Positions 1 to 7,713 of a DNA stretch of 64,000 bases are shown here, piece after piece; within the stretch, counting starts at the first letter, position 1, and each line of letters begins with the position of its first letter. Source of the stretch: Scleromatobacter sp039920745 (GTDB lineage: Bacteria > Pseudomonadota > Gammaproteobacteria > Burkholderiales > Burkholderiaceae_C); assembly GCA_039920745.1 (NCBI GenBank), contig JBDSDD010000019.1:1-64000 (forward strand). Direction: 5' to 3'. A program made the translations under genes and the position numbers. The notes under the pieces were generated by a model. The model did no database searches. It was not told the DNA's origin and was given only the letters and a program-made list of their open reading frames with translations.

Positions 1-165
1 CTCGTGGCGCTTGACCCACGTCAGCAGCGTCTGCGGCACGCAGCCAATCTTCGGCGCTATCGATTCAATGGCCAGCCAGAGCGACGGGTATTCCCCTCGA
101 TGCTCAAGCACCAGGCGCACAGCACGCGCGCGGACTTCAGGTGAGAACTTGTTCGACTTGTTCAT
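1..165 (-). CDS. IS3-family transposase OrfA (N-terminal part)
   Basis: Fifty-five codons are visible. The protein begins MNKSNKFSPEVRARAVRLV, has IESIAPKIGC in the middle and ends at the window edge in LLTWVKRHE. This is the helix-turn-helix half of the common IS3-type OrfA, which binds the element ends and is normally joined to OrfB (DDE integrase) by programmed frameshifting. The start ATG (165-163) has GGAG close upstream. The gene runs off the left edge, so whether the element is intact is unknown. It sits beside broken genes, which fits a region of repeated insertion and decay. Confidence 0.85.
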   Translation of the reverse strand, partial: MNKSNKFSPEVRARAVRLVLEHRGEYPSLWLAIESIAPKIGCVPQTLLTWVKRHE

Positions 166-198
166 GGCTCCATCTTCTCAAAGGTTGGAGCCTCCACA
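1..198 (-). mobile_element. Left part of an IS3-family insertion sequence, cut by the window edge
   Basis: The window opens inside an insertion sequence. A transposase orfA start lies at 165 on the minus strand. Just upstream of it the minus strand reads TGTGGAGGCTCC from position 198, which starts with the TG dinucleotide expected at an IS3 end and lies a usual distance (about 33 nt) before orfA. I take 198 as the probable outer end of the terminal repeat. The other end is outside the window, so neither the repeat pair nor the target duplication can be checked. Confidence 0.6.
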
Positions 199-212
199 AA
201 TCCCGGGCCGAT

Positions 213-424
213 TCATTCCGGTGCGAGCTCGTCATCGAAGTCCGAATCTGCCCACTGCCCAAAAACGACCTCCCCGTTCGCATAGACGTCAAGTACGAAC
301 ATCGAGCCGTCGTCCATGCCTAGGCGCAGCCATGCATTCGGATGCTCTGGATCGTGGACGAATAGACGTCTTTCAGCGCGTGCTGAAGATCCGCACCGGT
401 TGGATCTCGAACATCAGCTCCCAT
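213..424 (-). pseudogene. Frameshifted small gene (conserved hypothetical)
   Basis: From ATG at 424 the minus strand reads MGADVRDPTGADLQHALKDV and then hits a stop about 34 codons in. A shift of frame near 363 restores a protein-like tail: FVHDPEHPNAWLRLGMDDG, then a segment ending GQWADSDFDDELAPE with a stop at 213. Removing the two bases TA at the junction joins the halves cleanly, so the gene looks broken by a 2-bp insertion. The tail resembles small hypothetical proteins I have seen beside polymorphic toxins in betaproteobacteria, but I cannot name the family. It lies 15 bp from the probable insertion-sequence end. Confidence 0.55.
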
Positions 425-621
425 GCGAGTGGTGAGAATGCACCATTGAATTGACACCGCGCAATCTCCTAGTTCACTTGGTAGGCTTTTACCTCAAAGC
501 CGACGGCGGCGATCGTCAGCTTGTGGCCGCAACCGGCTCGCGGGCCGACAACTACAAGGTCAGTCGCACGCACTTGAAACTCTGCCCACGACCTTGCGCG
601 ACTTCCACCACCTGCGGCGCG
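425..621. other. Unassigned stretch between broken genes
   Basis: No gene can be supported here. On the minus strand the frame of the upstream immunity gene continues open past its TGA for 50 codons to a stop at 469, ending in a rather protein-like segment (KLTIAAVGFEVKAYQVN). No start or known motif goes with it. It could be a remnant of another protein or chance. Confidence 0.3.
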
Positions 622-1221
622 TCAAGCGCGCGGTCGCGGCTTTTTGGGGCCTCGCCCCGGCTCGACGAACGCGAGGCCAGTGATGCCGGCGTGGGCTACG
701 AGGCCCTCGAGCCTGGTCTTGCCAGCTTCTGTCACGTAGAGTGAAGCGGGCGCCGTCAGCGGGTCTTTGAAGACGACGGCACCTGCTGGTACTTTAGCTT
801 CGAAGAACGCCTCCTTCGAGATGGAACCACTCGGCCGCTTCGCGGAGTTCGCCTCGTCGATGCAGGAAACGACGTTAGTCACGTTATAGAACCACCGAGC
901 CTCACCTTCGCAGTCCATCTCGATGAACTGGCCGAACTTGCCCAAGAATGGTTCCAGGGCAGACTTGGTTTTGCTGTTCATTGCAAGAGCGCCGGGTGTC
1001 AAAGCGCTCACGTCTGCTACGGGCTTGGGATTTTTCTTGCCCGCCTCGACGAATACCTCCACTTTGGGAGTCTTCCCCCAGGTCAATAACTCACCCGAAA
1101 CGTCGAACATCCCGGACGCGGCATCGCTTTCGCTCGAAAAAACGAGCGGCGCATAGTCGTTCACCGAGCCTGCTTTAAGTTCCCAAACCCGCACTGACGC
1201 CACCTCAATAGTCGAAGTCAT
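622..1221 (-). CDS. Imm11-like (DUF1629-type) immunity protein
   Basis: A 199-residue cytoplasmic protein. The start ATG at 1221 was chosen because the sequence from there (MTSTIEVASVRVWELKAG) reads as protein, while the longer open frame upstream is Arg/Ser-rich and antisense-like. The layout matches my knowledge of the Imm11/DUF1629 family: a beta-rich N-terminus, then YNVTNVVSCIDEANSAKR, a VVFKDP segment and a final LYVTEAG...GLAFVEPG. Such proteins neutralise C-terminal toxin domains of contact-dependent or RHS-type toxins. The start overlaps by 17 nt the end of a short frame that looks like a toxin C-terminus, the usual toxin-immunity order. The toxin body is missing, so this is an orphan immunity gene. 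The family call is by motif memory only. Confidence 0.6.
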   Translation of the reverse strand: MTSTIEVASVRVWELKAGSVNDYAPLVFSSESDAASGMFDVSGELLTWGKTPKVEVFVEAGKKNPKPVADVSALTPGALAMNSKTKSALEPFLGKFGQFIEMDCEGEARWFYNVTNVVSCIDEANSAKRPSGSISKEAFFEAKVPAGAVVFKDPLTAPASLYVTEAGKTRLEGLVAHAGITGLAFVEPGRGPKKPRPRA

Positions 1222-1429
1222 TGTTCTGGATGTCGTACTTGATGTCCTTGAGCGTCGCGCGTCCATTCGTCTGATTGGAAGGCTTGGGACAGGCCTTGAC
1301 AGAAAAGTCCTCATAGAAGCCGCCCGTCGCGCGTGACTGCATCTGGCCGGGTGCGGGCTTAGCGCGATGACGCGCCGATGTACCCGGACTTCTGGTACCA
1401 GCGAACACAGGCCCCCTCCAGCAGCGCAT
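1205..1429 (-). pseudogene. C-terminal remnant of a polymorphic toxin
   Basis: The minus-strand frame ending at 1205 carries RATGGFYEDFSVKACPKPSN and ends KYDIQNNDFDY. It has a more even composition than the Arg-rich shadow frames around it and stops 17 nt inside the following Imm11-like gene. Position and overlap fit the end of a toxin whose immunity gene follows. Only about 55 codons look real (from roughly 1362 down). The conserved body of the toxin is gone and the sequence upstream belongs to a different frame. I cannot assign a toxin fold. Confidence 0.4.
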
Positions 1430-1949
1430 AGGAGACCATTCCTGAGATCGTCAGCCAAGGGTAGATCGGCAGAGCGGCAACTTGCGGGGCAACGCCGAGC
1501 CAGCACGCCAGCTTGTACCCCATCGGCAGCGCCTTGTGCCGCTGAGCCTTTTCTGGGCACCGTCGAAACTCGCGCCCGTTGAGGAAGGCTACAAGGCCTA
1601 CTGTCAAGATGTAGCCGATCAAGAAGATGAGCAGGTCAGAGATGTGAGGAATAGCGCTTCTCGATACCGGACACTCGCGAACGACCGCACCTGGCCGACA
1701 TGCGTCCCCAATGCCGACGACCTGGCCGGATAACACGTCGTCCGCCGTCGGACGACCGTTGTGCGCAGCATACCTGCCCGTCGACGCCGGCGACCGAGCA
1801 GCAGGGCCCGACCCAAAGCGGTCCTCCGAGTGCATGATTTCGACGCCGCAAAGCAGCCGCTCGGCTGACGGCTCTGGCGAACATCCACGACACTTGAGGC
1901 GACCAGCAAACAGCTCGACCCTGCGCAACGGCCATCTTAGCCGCATCAA
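1359..1949 (-). CDS. Hypothetical protein with a membrane-spanning C-terminal half
   Basis: The convincing part is the last 95 codons (about 1359-1645): a hydrophobic stretch (LLIFLIGYILTVGLVAFLNG), a polar loop with REFRRCPEKAQRHK, then two more hydrophobic stretches (LACWLGVAPQVAALPIY and LTISGMVSYALLEGACV), ending GYIGASSR. The first 100 codons are Arg/Gly-rich and may not be translated. No good start with a ribosome site is visible near 1650, so the gene may have lost its beginning. It lies directly upstream of the toxin remnant. I do not recognise the family. Confidence 0.35.
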   Translation of the reverse strand: MMRLRWPLRRVELFAGRLKCRGCSPEPSAERLLCGVEIMHSEDRFGSGPAARSPASTGRYAAHNGRPTADDVLSGQVVGIGDACRPGAVVRECPVSRSAIPHISDLLIFLIGYILTVGLVAFLNGREFRRCPEKAQRHKALPMGYKLACWLGVAPQVAALPIYPWLTISGMVSYALLEGACVRWYQKSGYIGASSR

Positions 1950-2134
1950 TTCTCAGTTGGCGTTCTCGTTCGCGCGGGCCTTCCAGGATCGGGGTTTGAA
2001 ACCGAGGCTCAGACGATAGGAAAACGTGGCAGCGGCGCCGAAGGCGTTCGTAGAGCGCACGCGGTTATAACGACTGACGCGGCAGGGCGAGTACACGGCG
2101 GCGATGGAGGCGCCCCGTTGAGCGGTGCGGCGAG

Positions 2135-2797
2135 TCAGTAGCCGTGGTCGCGCAGCAGGTCTTCCAGGTTGCGCTGTGTCGCCTCGGAATGCTTCAACAT
2201 CGTCGCGCGCGCCTCGGGCGTGTTCGTTTCGACGATCTCGTCGGCCAGGCTGACGAGGCCAGCCTCCTTGCCAGGCGGCTGCGTCCGGTCGAAGAACGCG
2301 ACGGCGGCTTCTTCCCAGCCCCCCATCGCGATCGCATCGAAGCCCTCGACCTTGCGAGGCACAGGGAAGGGGCCCTTGGCGAGCGTCCGTTCGGTGACTA
2401 CGAACACTGCGTCGACGTCCAGGCGCTTGAGCAGCTCGGCCACCGCCGGGCGTGGCGTGCCCAGCGCATCGGTGAACGTGGTGCCGTCGTCATGGCGCGT
2501 CGCCACGAGCGTCACTAGGCTGACGTCAACGGCCGGCACCATGCGCCAGCCGCGCAGGTCGTGTGTGAGCAGTTGCGTGATCGCCTCGACCGCCCTGCGG
2601 CGAAGGTCACCGTATTGCGGGAGCCATAGCTGGTGAGCCTGGAGCACGGCCTGTGCCGTGTTGTCGGCGTCCGCAGAGTCGTCGGCCATGGTGAGGATGA
2701 CGAACGTGTGCGTCGCGATCGGTGGCATGGGCGGCGTGGCGCAGCCTGATAACGCGAGGGCGGCCAGCGCCGCGGCTGCCGTCTTGATGCTTGTCAT
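2135..2797 (-). CDS. Putative lipoprotein, unknown function
   Basis: A 220-residue protein with a lipoprotein signal: two early charged residues, a hydrophobic run and the lipobox LSGC (Cys19). It should be lipidated and anchored in the envelope. The mature part is mixed alpha/beta with no motif I can name. It contains a FVVTER strand and a C-terminal stretch ending RNLEDLLRDHGY. The start at 2797 gives a proper signal peptide. It has no partner gene: the insertion-sequence edge lies on one side and 800 bp without clear genes on the other. Confidence 0.75.
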   Translation of the reverse strand: MTSIKTAAAALAALALSGCATPPMPPIATHTFVILTMADDSADADNTAQAVLQAHQLWLPQYGDLRRRAVEAITQLLTHDLRGWRMVPAVDVSLVTLVATRHDDGTTFTDALGTPRPAVAELLKRLDVDAVFVVTERTLAKGPFPVPRKVEGFDAIAMGGWEEAAVAFFDRTQPPGKEAGLVSLADEIVETNTPEARATMLKHSEATQRNLEDLLRDHGY

Positions 2798-3599
2798 CAG
2801 CTTTAACTGTCTTTTTGCGGGCGTTCGAGTCTACATTCAGCCTCGAGGAATGCCGGATACGCCGCAGCTTCGAACAAGCAATTCGTTGAACGAATTCTCC
2901 GTAGCCGTCTCGCCGCGCTCAGCGTTCGTAGATAGCAGAAGGCTGCAGGCCGCCTATGGCTTGTCGCGGCGGGCAACCGAGTGGCCGCAGAGCAGTCGTT
3001 TGCGACCGGCAGCTCCCGCCGTTGGCTGAGGATAACCAATGCCTGTCATTGATTCGCCAAGCCGAGCCCGCGGCGCCGCAGGCGCCGCGTTTGTCAAACT
3101 CGAGAAGTAGCGCCGGCAAGCTGGCCCGACGTTCGCGTCAAATCCACCACCCGGCCAGAGCGCCGGCCGCGGGCATCGTCGCGGCCTCGATGGCCCGACG
3201 ATGCCAAAACCCCTTTTCAAGCTGCGAATGTTTTTCTCCACCCGCAAACACGCTGGCGCGGCAGGATGGGCCGGCGCTTGGCTCACAGGCGCGACCGGCG
3301 CGACGCGGGTGGAAGCCGCCGGTCCGCCTACGCGGCCAGTCAGGCGCGGCCTGACGGCGAGCGCGCGAACTTCGTCGAAGCTACGGAACCCGGTGAATTC
3401 GGCCGTTCAGGCCGAATTCAGACGCACGGCAAGCCGGAGAGCCGAGCCCCAGCCCAGCCTGTCGCTCACGCGGACGACGCCCGCGCGACGCGACAGGCGC
3501 AAAGCGAAGGGCACCAAGCGCCGCAAGCCAACGCCAAAGCCAAAGCCAGAAAACGACAAGGGGGCCTCGCGGGCGCCCTGGCAGTCGAGGCAACCAGCC
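2798..3599. other. 800-bp stretch without a convincing gene
   Basis: Several frames stay open here, but all are Arg/Pro/Ala-rich and none has a recognisable motif or a good ribosome site. The stretch follows the end of fliE on the minus strand. The most visible structure is a perfect 11-bp inverted repeat at 3394-3420. A Lys/Ala-rich plus-strand frame around 3450-3610 is probably compositional. Confidence 0.5.
3394..3420. repeat. Perfect inverted repeat, 11-bp arms, 5-nt loop
   Basis: The arms are TGAATTCGGCC and its exact complement GGCCGAATTCA, separated by GTTCA. The hairpin lies about 180 bp beyond the fliE stop on fliE's strand. It has no T-run after it on either strand, so it is not a classical intrinsic terminator. 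It may be a transcript-end stabiliser or a protein-binding site. Confidence 0.6.
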
Positions 3600-3959
3600 T
3601 CAAACCTGCATGTTCATGATGTCCGTGTAGGACTGCACCAGCCGGTTGCGCACCGAGATCGCTGCCTGGAAGCCGATCTGGGCCTTCTGCATCTGCACCA
3701 TGGTCTGCTCGAGGCTGACGGTGGGGTTGTCCATCTGCAGTTCGTTTTGCATGGTGTTGGCCGAGTTCTGCATGTCGCTGACGCCCTTGAGCGCGTCGCT
3801 CAGCGCCGAGCCGAAGCTGGCCTTGCCCGCCCCCGAGGTGCCCGAGGTCGAACCCAGCGGCGAAGATCCGCCCGCGATCGGCGTGCCGTCGGTGCGCAGC
3901 CCGGCCCGCGCCACCGCGGCGGCGAAGTCGAACGGCTTGAGCTTGACGTCCATCACCAT
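3600..3959 (-). CDS. fliE: Flagellar hook-basal body protein FliE
   Basis: FliE joins the MS ring to the proximal rod and is exported through the flagellar type III machine. The protein is 119 residues, the usual size. The diagnostic part is the C-terminal half: NPTVSLEQTMVQMQKAQIGF followed by RNRLVQSYTDIMNMQV. The middle is a Gly/Ser/Thr linker. I chose ATG 3959 because GGAG lies 6 nt upstream; a second ATG at 3953 is also possible. The gene is alone on the minus strand, divergent from fliF, with a sigma-28-like promoter at 4044-4070. This separate fliE next to a long fliF-R run is common in beta- and gammaproteobacteria. Confidence 0.95.
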   Translation of the reverse strand: MVMDVKLKPFDFAAAVARAGLRTDGTPIAGGSSPLGSTSGTSGAGKASFGSALSDALKGVSDMQNSANTMQNELQMDNPTVSLEQTMVQMQKAQIGFQAAISVRNRLVQSYTDIMNMQV

Positions 3960-4043
3960 GGCGCGCTCCGCATCACGCGCCCGCACGGGCGACGACGGGC
4001 CGCAGCGGGGGCGCTGGCGGTGTCGCGTTCGGGACGGTGCAGG

Positions 4044-4070
4044 GGTTCGGCTGGCATGGTCTGAACTTTA
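4044..4070 (-). promoter_or_regulatory. Putative sigma-28 (FliA) promoter for fliE
   Basis: On the minus strand TAAAGTTC is followed by exactly 11 nt and then GCCGAACC. The FliA consensus is TAAAGTTT-N11-GCCGATAA, so 7 of 8 and 5 of 8 positions match with ideal spacing. The inferred transcript start is about 75 nt before the fliE start. The site has not been tested; a FlhDC-dependent sigma-70 promoter could also exist in this gap. Confidence 0.55.
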
Positions 4071-4149
4071 GCGATGGCGCCCGGCAGCGAAGAAGAGATC
4101 TGCTGGACAAACGGCACCCTTCTCGTGGCTTCGTCGAGCTGTCCGAGGC

Positions 4150-4176
4150 TAAAGAATGCATTCATTGCGCCGAGGC
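4150..4176 (+). promoter_or_regulatory. Putative sigma-28 (FliA) promoter for the fliF operon
   Basis: On the plus strand TAAAGAAT is followed by 11 nt and GCCGAGGC. Against TAAAGTTT-N11-GCCGATAA this matches 6 of 8 and 5 of 8 positions with correct spacing. It lies about 60 nt before the fliF start. It faces away from the fliE site at 4044-4070, so the gap looks like a divergent FliA-responsive region. Confidence 0.5.
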
Positions 4177-4238
4177 TGGGTCTTCTCCTGTCCAGCTGAA
4201 ACGCCAAAGCGCACAACACCGGAATCCTTCGAACCTCC

Positions 4239-5903
4239 ATGGATCAAGCTCTCGCCACCGCCGTTCCCCTGGCCGTCGTCCCCGGGCCGCTCGATCGCCT
4301 GGTTTCGATGCCGGCGAGCGCCAAGATGAAGCTGGGCGTGGGCCTGGCGGGCCTGGTCGCCGTGATCGTCGCCATTGGCCTGTGGAGCTCGCAAGGCGAC
4401 TACGGCGTGCTGTTCGCCAACCTGCCGGACAAGGAAGGCGGCGCGGTCGTCGCCCAGTTGGCCACGATGCAGGTGCCCTACAAGTTCGCCGCCGGCGGCA
4501 CCGCGATCCTGATCCCGTCCGACAAGGTCAACGAGGTGCGCCTGAAGCTGGCGTCCGCCGGCCTGCCCAAGTCCAGCGTCATCGGCTTCGAGCTGATGGA
4601 CAACGCCAAGTTCGGCCAGACGCAGACGCAGGAACGCGTGAACCTGCAGCGCGCTCTCGAAGGCGAGCTCACCCGCACGATCAGCTCCATCGACGCCGTC
4701 GAATCGGCGCGCGTCCACCTGGCGCTGCCCAATCAGAATGGCTTCTTTCGCGAACAGCAGAAGCCCAGCGCGTCCGTCGTGCTGATGCTGCGCGGTGGCC
4801 GCTCGCTCGATCGCTCGCAACTGGCTGGCGTCGTCCACCTGGTCGCCTCCAGCGTGCCCGAGCTCAGCACCAAGGACGTCAGCGTGCTCGACCAGACCGG
4901 CGCGCTGCTGACCGAGAACGGCGACCGCAACGTGCAGGGCCTCGACGCCAGCCAACTGCAGTACGTCAACCAGATGGAGTCGGGCTACACCAAGCGCATC
5001 CAGGAACTGCTGGAGCCGGTGGTGGGACGCGAGAACCTGCGCGCTTCGGTCACGGCCGACATCGACTTCTCGCAGAGCGAAGCCACCTCCGAGCAGTTCA
5101 AGCCGAACCAGAACCTGTCCGACGCGACGATCCGCAGCCAGCAACTCAACGACACCGGCGGCAACGCCAGCAACGTGCCGTCGGGTGTGCCCGGCGCCAG
5201 CAGCAACCAGCCGCCGGTCGGCGCCACCGCCCCGATCAACGGCGCGTCGGCCCCGCTGCTGGCCGCTCAGGGCGGCAGCGTCGGCGCCAACGGCCACCGC
5301 GAGACCGTCACCAACTTCGAGGTCGACCGCACCGTGCGCGTCACCCGCAACGCCACCGGCCTGGTGCGCCACCTCAACGCCGCGGTGGTGGTCAACCAGC
5401 GCGTCACCACTGACGCCAAGGGCAAGACCACCAGCACCCCGTTGCCGCAGGACGAGATGGACAAGCTCACCGCGCTGGTCGAGGAAGCCATCGGCTTCGA
5501 CAAGACGCGCGGCGACTCGGTCAAGGTGATCAACGCGCCGTTCAAGGGCGAGGCCGCGATGAAGGCCGAGGACGTGCCGGTCTGGAAGCAGCAGTGGCTG
5601 CTCGACCTGCTGCGCGCCGGCGCCGTCCCCGCGGGCCTGACGCTGGTCGCGCTGGCGGTGCTGTTCGGCCTGGTGCGCCCGGCCGTGATGGCCGCACTCG
5701 CCCCTCCCGTGGTCGAGGGCAGGACCGATGGCCTGAACGCTGTCGTCGACGACGCGCAGGAACTGTCGATGGACGCCCTGCCGGAACTCCTCGAGGCGCC
5801 GCTGATGGCCAAGAAGCTGGAAAGCGCACGCCAGCTCGCCAAGGACAACCCGACCGCCGTCGCCAACATCGTGCGCGACTGGGTCAACGGCGAAACCGCC
5901 TGA
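4239..5903 (+). CDS. fliF: Flagellar MS-ring protein FliF
   Basis: FliF forms the membrane/supramembrane ring that houses the export gate and carries the C-ring. The 554-residue length is typical. A first membrane helix lies at about residues 32-49, followed by the ring-building motifs (YGVLFANLPDKEGG; YKFAAGGTAILIP; RVHLALPN near 160). A low-complexity Gly/Ala/Asn/Pro loop covers about 300-350. The second membrane helix is at about 452-475, and the last 40 residues are the FliG-binding tail (ESARQLAKDNP...VRDWV). It is the first gene of the plus-strand run and follows the putative FliA promoter. fliG starts 27 nt downstream. Confidence 0.97.
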   Translation: MDQALATAVPLAVVPGPLDRLVSMPASAKMKLGVGLAGLVAVIVAIGLWSSQGDYGVLFANLPDKEGGAVVAQLATMQVPYKFAAGGTAILIPSDKVNEVRLKLASAGLPKSSVIGFELMDNAKFGQTQTQERVNLQRALEGELTRTISSIDAVESARVHLALPNQNGFFREQQKPSASVVLMLRGGRSLDRSQLAGVVHLVASSVPELSTKDVSVLDQTGALLTENGDRNVQGLDASQLQYVNQMESGYTKRIQELLEPVVGRENLRASVTADIDFSQSEATSEQFKPNQNLSDATIRSQQLNDTGGNASNVPSGVPGASSNQPPVGATAPINGASAPLLAAQGGSVGANGHRETVTNFEVDRTVRVTRNATGLVRHLNAAVVVNQRVTTDAKGKTTSTPLPQDEMDKLTALVEEAIGFDKTRGDSVKVINAPFKGEAAMKAEDVPVWKQQWLLDLLRAGAVPAGLTLVALAVLFGLVRPAVMAALAPPVVEGRTDGLNAVVDDAQELSMDALPELLEAPLMAKKLESARQLAKDNPTAVANIVRDWVNGETA

Positions 5904-5930
5904 CCCCACAGATCCTGGACACGAGATCCC

Positions 5931-6941
5931 ATGCCCGCACCGAACAAAGACGACCAAGGCGTTGAAGACGCAGCCATCCTGCTGATGTCGCTCGGCGAGG
6001 AAGAGGCGGCCGCCGTCTTCAAGCACCTGGCACCCAAGGAAGTCCAGCGCCTGGGCGAGACGATCGCCCGCATGAAGTCCATCACGCGCGAGCGCATGGA
6101 CGGCGTGCTCGACAGGTTCGGCACCATCGCTCAGTCCCAGCATGTGCTGGTGCAGGACACCGACGAATACGTCAAGGCCGTGCTGCGCAAGGCGCTCGGC
6201 GATGACAAGGCCAACCTGCTGATCGACCGCATCCTGCAAGGCAGCGATGTCACCGGCATCGAGAGCCTGAAGTGGATGGACGCCGGCTCGGTGGCCGAAC
6301 TGCTGCGCAACGAGCACCCGCAGATCGTCGCGGCGATCCTCGTGCACCTGGACTTCGACCAGTCGTCGTCGGTGCTCAAGTCGTTCACCGAACGCCAGCG
6401 CAACGAAGTGCTGATCCGCATCGCCACGCTGGACGGCATCCAGCCGTCCGCCCTCAAGGACCTGAACGAAGTGATGAGCAAGGTGCTCGCCGGCGGCGAG
6501 AAGCTGAAGAAGGCGTCGCTGGGCGGCGTCAAGACCGCGGCGGAAATCATCAACCTGATGGGTTCGTCGGTGGAGACCTCGGCGCTCGACTACATCCGCG
6601 AAGCGGACAACGAGCTGGCCCAGAAGATCATGGACAACATGTTCACGTTCGACGACCTGAACAAGCTCGACGACAAGGGCTTCCAGTCCTTGCTCAAGGA
6701 AGTGCAGAGCGAGTCGCTGGTCATCGCGCTCAAGGGTGCGGCGCCGGAACTGCGCGAGAAGGTCTTCCGCAACATGTCCACCCGCGCCGCCGAGACGCTG
6801 CGCGAAGACCTCGATTCGCGAGGCCCGGTGCGGGTCTCCGAAGTGGAGTCGGAGCAAAAGGAAATGCTGAAGATCGTGCGTCGCCTGGTCGACGAAGGCC
6901 AGATCGTCCTGGCCAGCGGAGGCGCCGATGACTTCCTCTAA
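5931..6941 (+). CDS. fliG: Flagellar motor switch protein FliG
   Basis: FliG is the C-ring protein that touches both FliF and the MotA stator and converts ion flow into torque. The protein is 336 residues with the three armadillo-like parts in order: an N-terminal FliF-binding region (DAAILLMSLGEEEAAAVF), a middle domain with the EHPQ motif (ELLRNEHPQIVAAIL), and a C-terminal torque domain with the charged helix FRNMSTRAAETLREDLDSRG. The start ATG lies 27 nt after fliF. Its 3' end overlaps fliH by 14 nt, so the two are likely translationally coupled. Confidence 0.97.
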   Translation: MPAPNKDDQGVEDAAILLMSLGEEEAAAVFKHLAPKEVQRLGETIARMKSITRERMDGVLDRFGTIAQSQHVLVQDTDEYVKAVLRKALGDDKANLLIDRILQGSDVTGIESLKWMDAGSVAELLRNEHPQIVAAILVHLDFDQSSSVLKSFTERQRNEVLIRIATLDGIQPSALKDLNEVMSKVLAGGEKLKKASLGGVKTAAEIINLMGSSVETSALDYIREADNELAQKIMDNMFTFDDLNKLDDKGFQSLLKEVQSESLVIALKGAAPELREKVFRNMSTRAAETLREDLDSRGPVRVSEVESEQKEMLKIVRRLVDEGQIVLASGGADDFL

Positions 6942-7713
6942 ATCGAGGCTGCACGACCCGCAACTGGGCCCCAGCGTGCCGGTGCCCAACGGGCGCGCGC
7001 CGCAGTCGCGCTTCATCCCGCGCGAGGAGCTCGAAGGCTTCGCCGCGTGGCGTCCGGGCTCGTTCGGCGGCGCCGCATCGCCGTCGCCGCATCCGGCCGA
7101 CCGCCCCGAGAACAAGGTGCACGCCGCACCGCCGCCGCCGCCGCCGCCGCCGACCGAGGCCGAATGGCTGACCGAGGTGCACCATGCCCGCGACGCCGGC
7201 TACGCTGACGGCTATCGCGACGGCCAGGTCGCCCTCGAGGCGTTCAAGGAAACCTTCGCCCGCCAGATGGCCGCCCAGTTCGGCGCGCTGCTGGCCAACC
7301 TCGACGACCAGTGGAACGGGCTGGAAGAGCAGATGGCGCTGGCCGTCACGCGCACCGCCGTGCAACTGGCGCGCCAGGTCGTGCGCCACGAGCTCGACAC
7401 GCGTCCCGAGATCGTCGCCAAGGTGGCCCAGGAGGCCGTCGGCGCGATCGTGCTGTCGGCTCGCCACCTGCGCGTGCGTATCCATCCGGCCGACCACCAG
7501 CACGTGCTGGAAGGCGCGGGCGAGGCGCTCAAGGCCCGCGATGCGCGCCTCATCGCCGATCCCGAGATCGAGCCGGGCGGCTGCATCGTCGACTCGGACC
7601 TCGGTCAGGTCGACGCCCGCATCGGCACCCGCTGGGCCGCCGCCGCCGCGGTGTTCGGCCGCGAAGACACCTGGGACGCGCCCGAGATCATCGTCGGAGG
7701 AATCGACGAATGA
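6928..7713 (+). CDS. fliH: Flagellar export ATPase regulator FliH
   Basis: FliH binds FliI, restrains its ATPase and ties it to the C-ring. The protein is 261 residues. The N-terminus is low-complexity with a run of eleven prolines or so near residue 70 (PPPPPPPP then TEAEWL). A GYADGYRDGQ motif follows near 90-100, matching the GxxxG-rich helix of the family, and the C-terminal domain ends in the usual EPGGCIVDSDLGQVDARIGTRW. It overlaps fliG by 14 nt and fliI by 4 nt. The polyproline run is longer than I expect for FliH but sits in the known variable N-terminus. Confidence 0.93.
   Translation: MTSSKSRLHDPQLGPSVPVPNGRAPQSRFIPREELEGFAAWRPGSFGGAASPSPHPADRPENKVHAAPPPPPPPPTEAEWLTEVHHARDAGYADGYRDGQVALEAFKETFARQMAAQFGALLANLDDQWNGLEEQMALAVTRTAVQLARQVVRHELDTRPEIVAKVAQEAVGAIVLSARHLRVRIHPADHQHVLEGAGEALKARDARLIADPEIEPGGCIVDSDLGQVDARIGTRWAAAAAVFGREDTWDAPEIIVGGIDE

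Noticed and set aside
469..621. In-frame extension beyond the stop of the Imm11-like gene
   Set aside because: Fifty open codons after a TGA could be chance. There is no motif, and readthrough has no support.
3201..4064. Plus-strand frame of 287 codons across fliE
   Set aside because: It is Arg/Ala/Pro-rich, runs antisense to fliE and has no motif.
4149..7115. Very long open frame on the minus strand opposite fliF, fliG and fliH
   Set aside because: It is antisense to three certain genes, rich in His/Gln/Arg/Val/Leu, and follows from the strong GC bias of their third codon positions.
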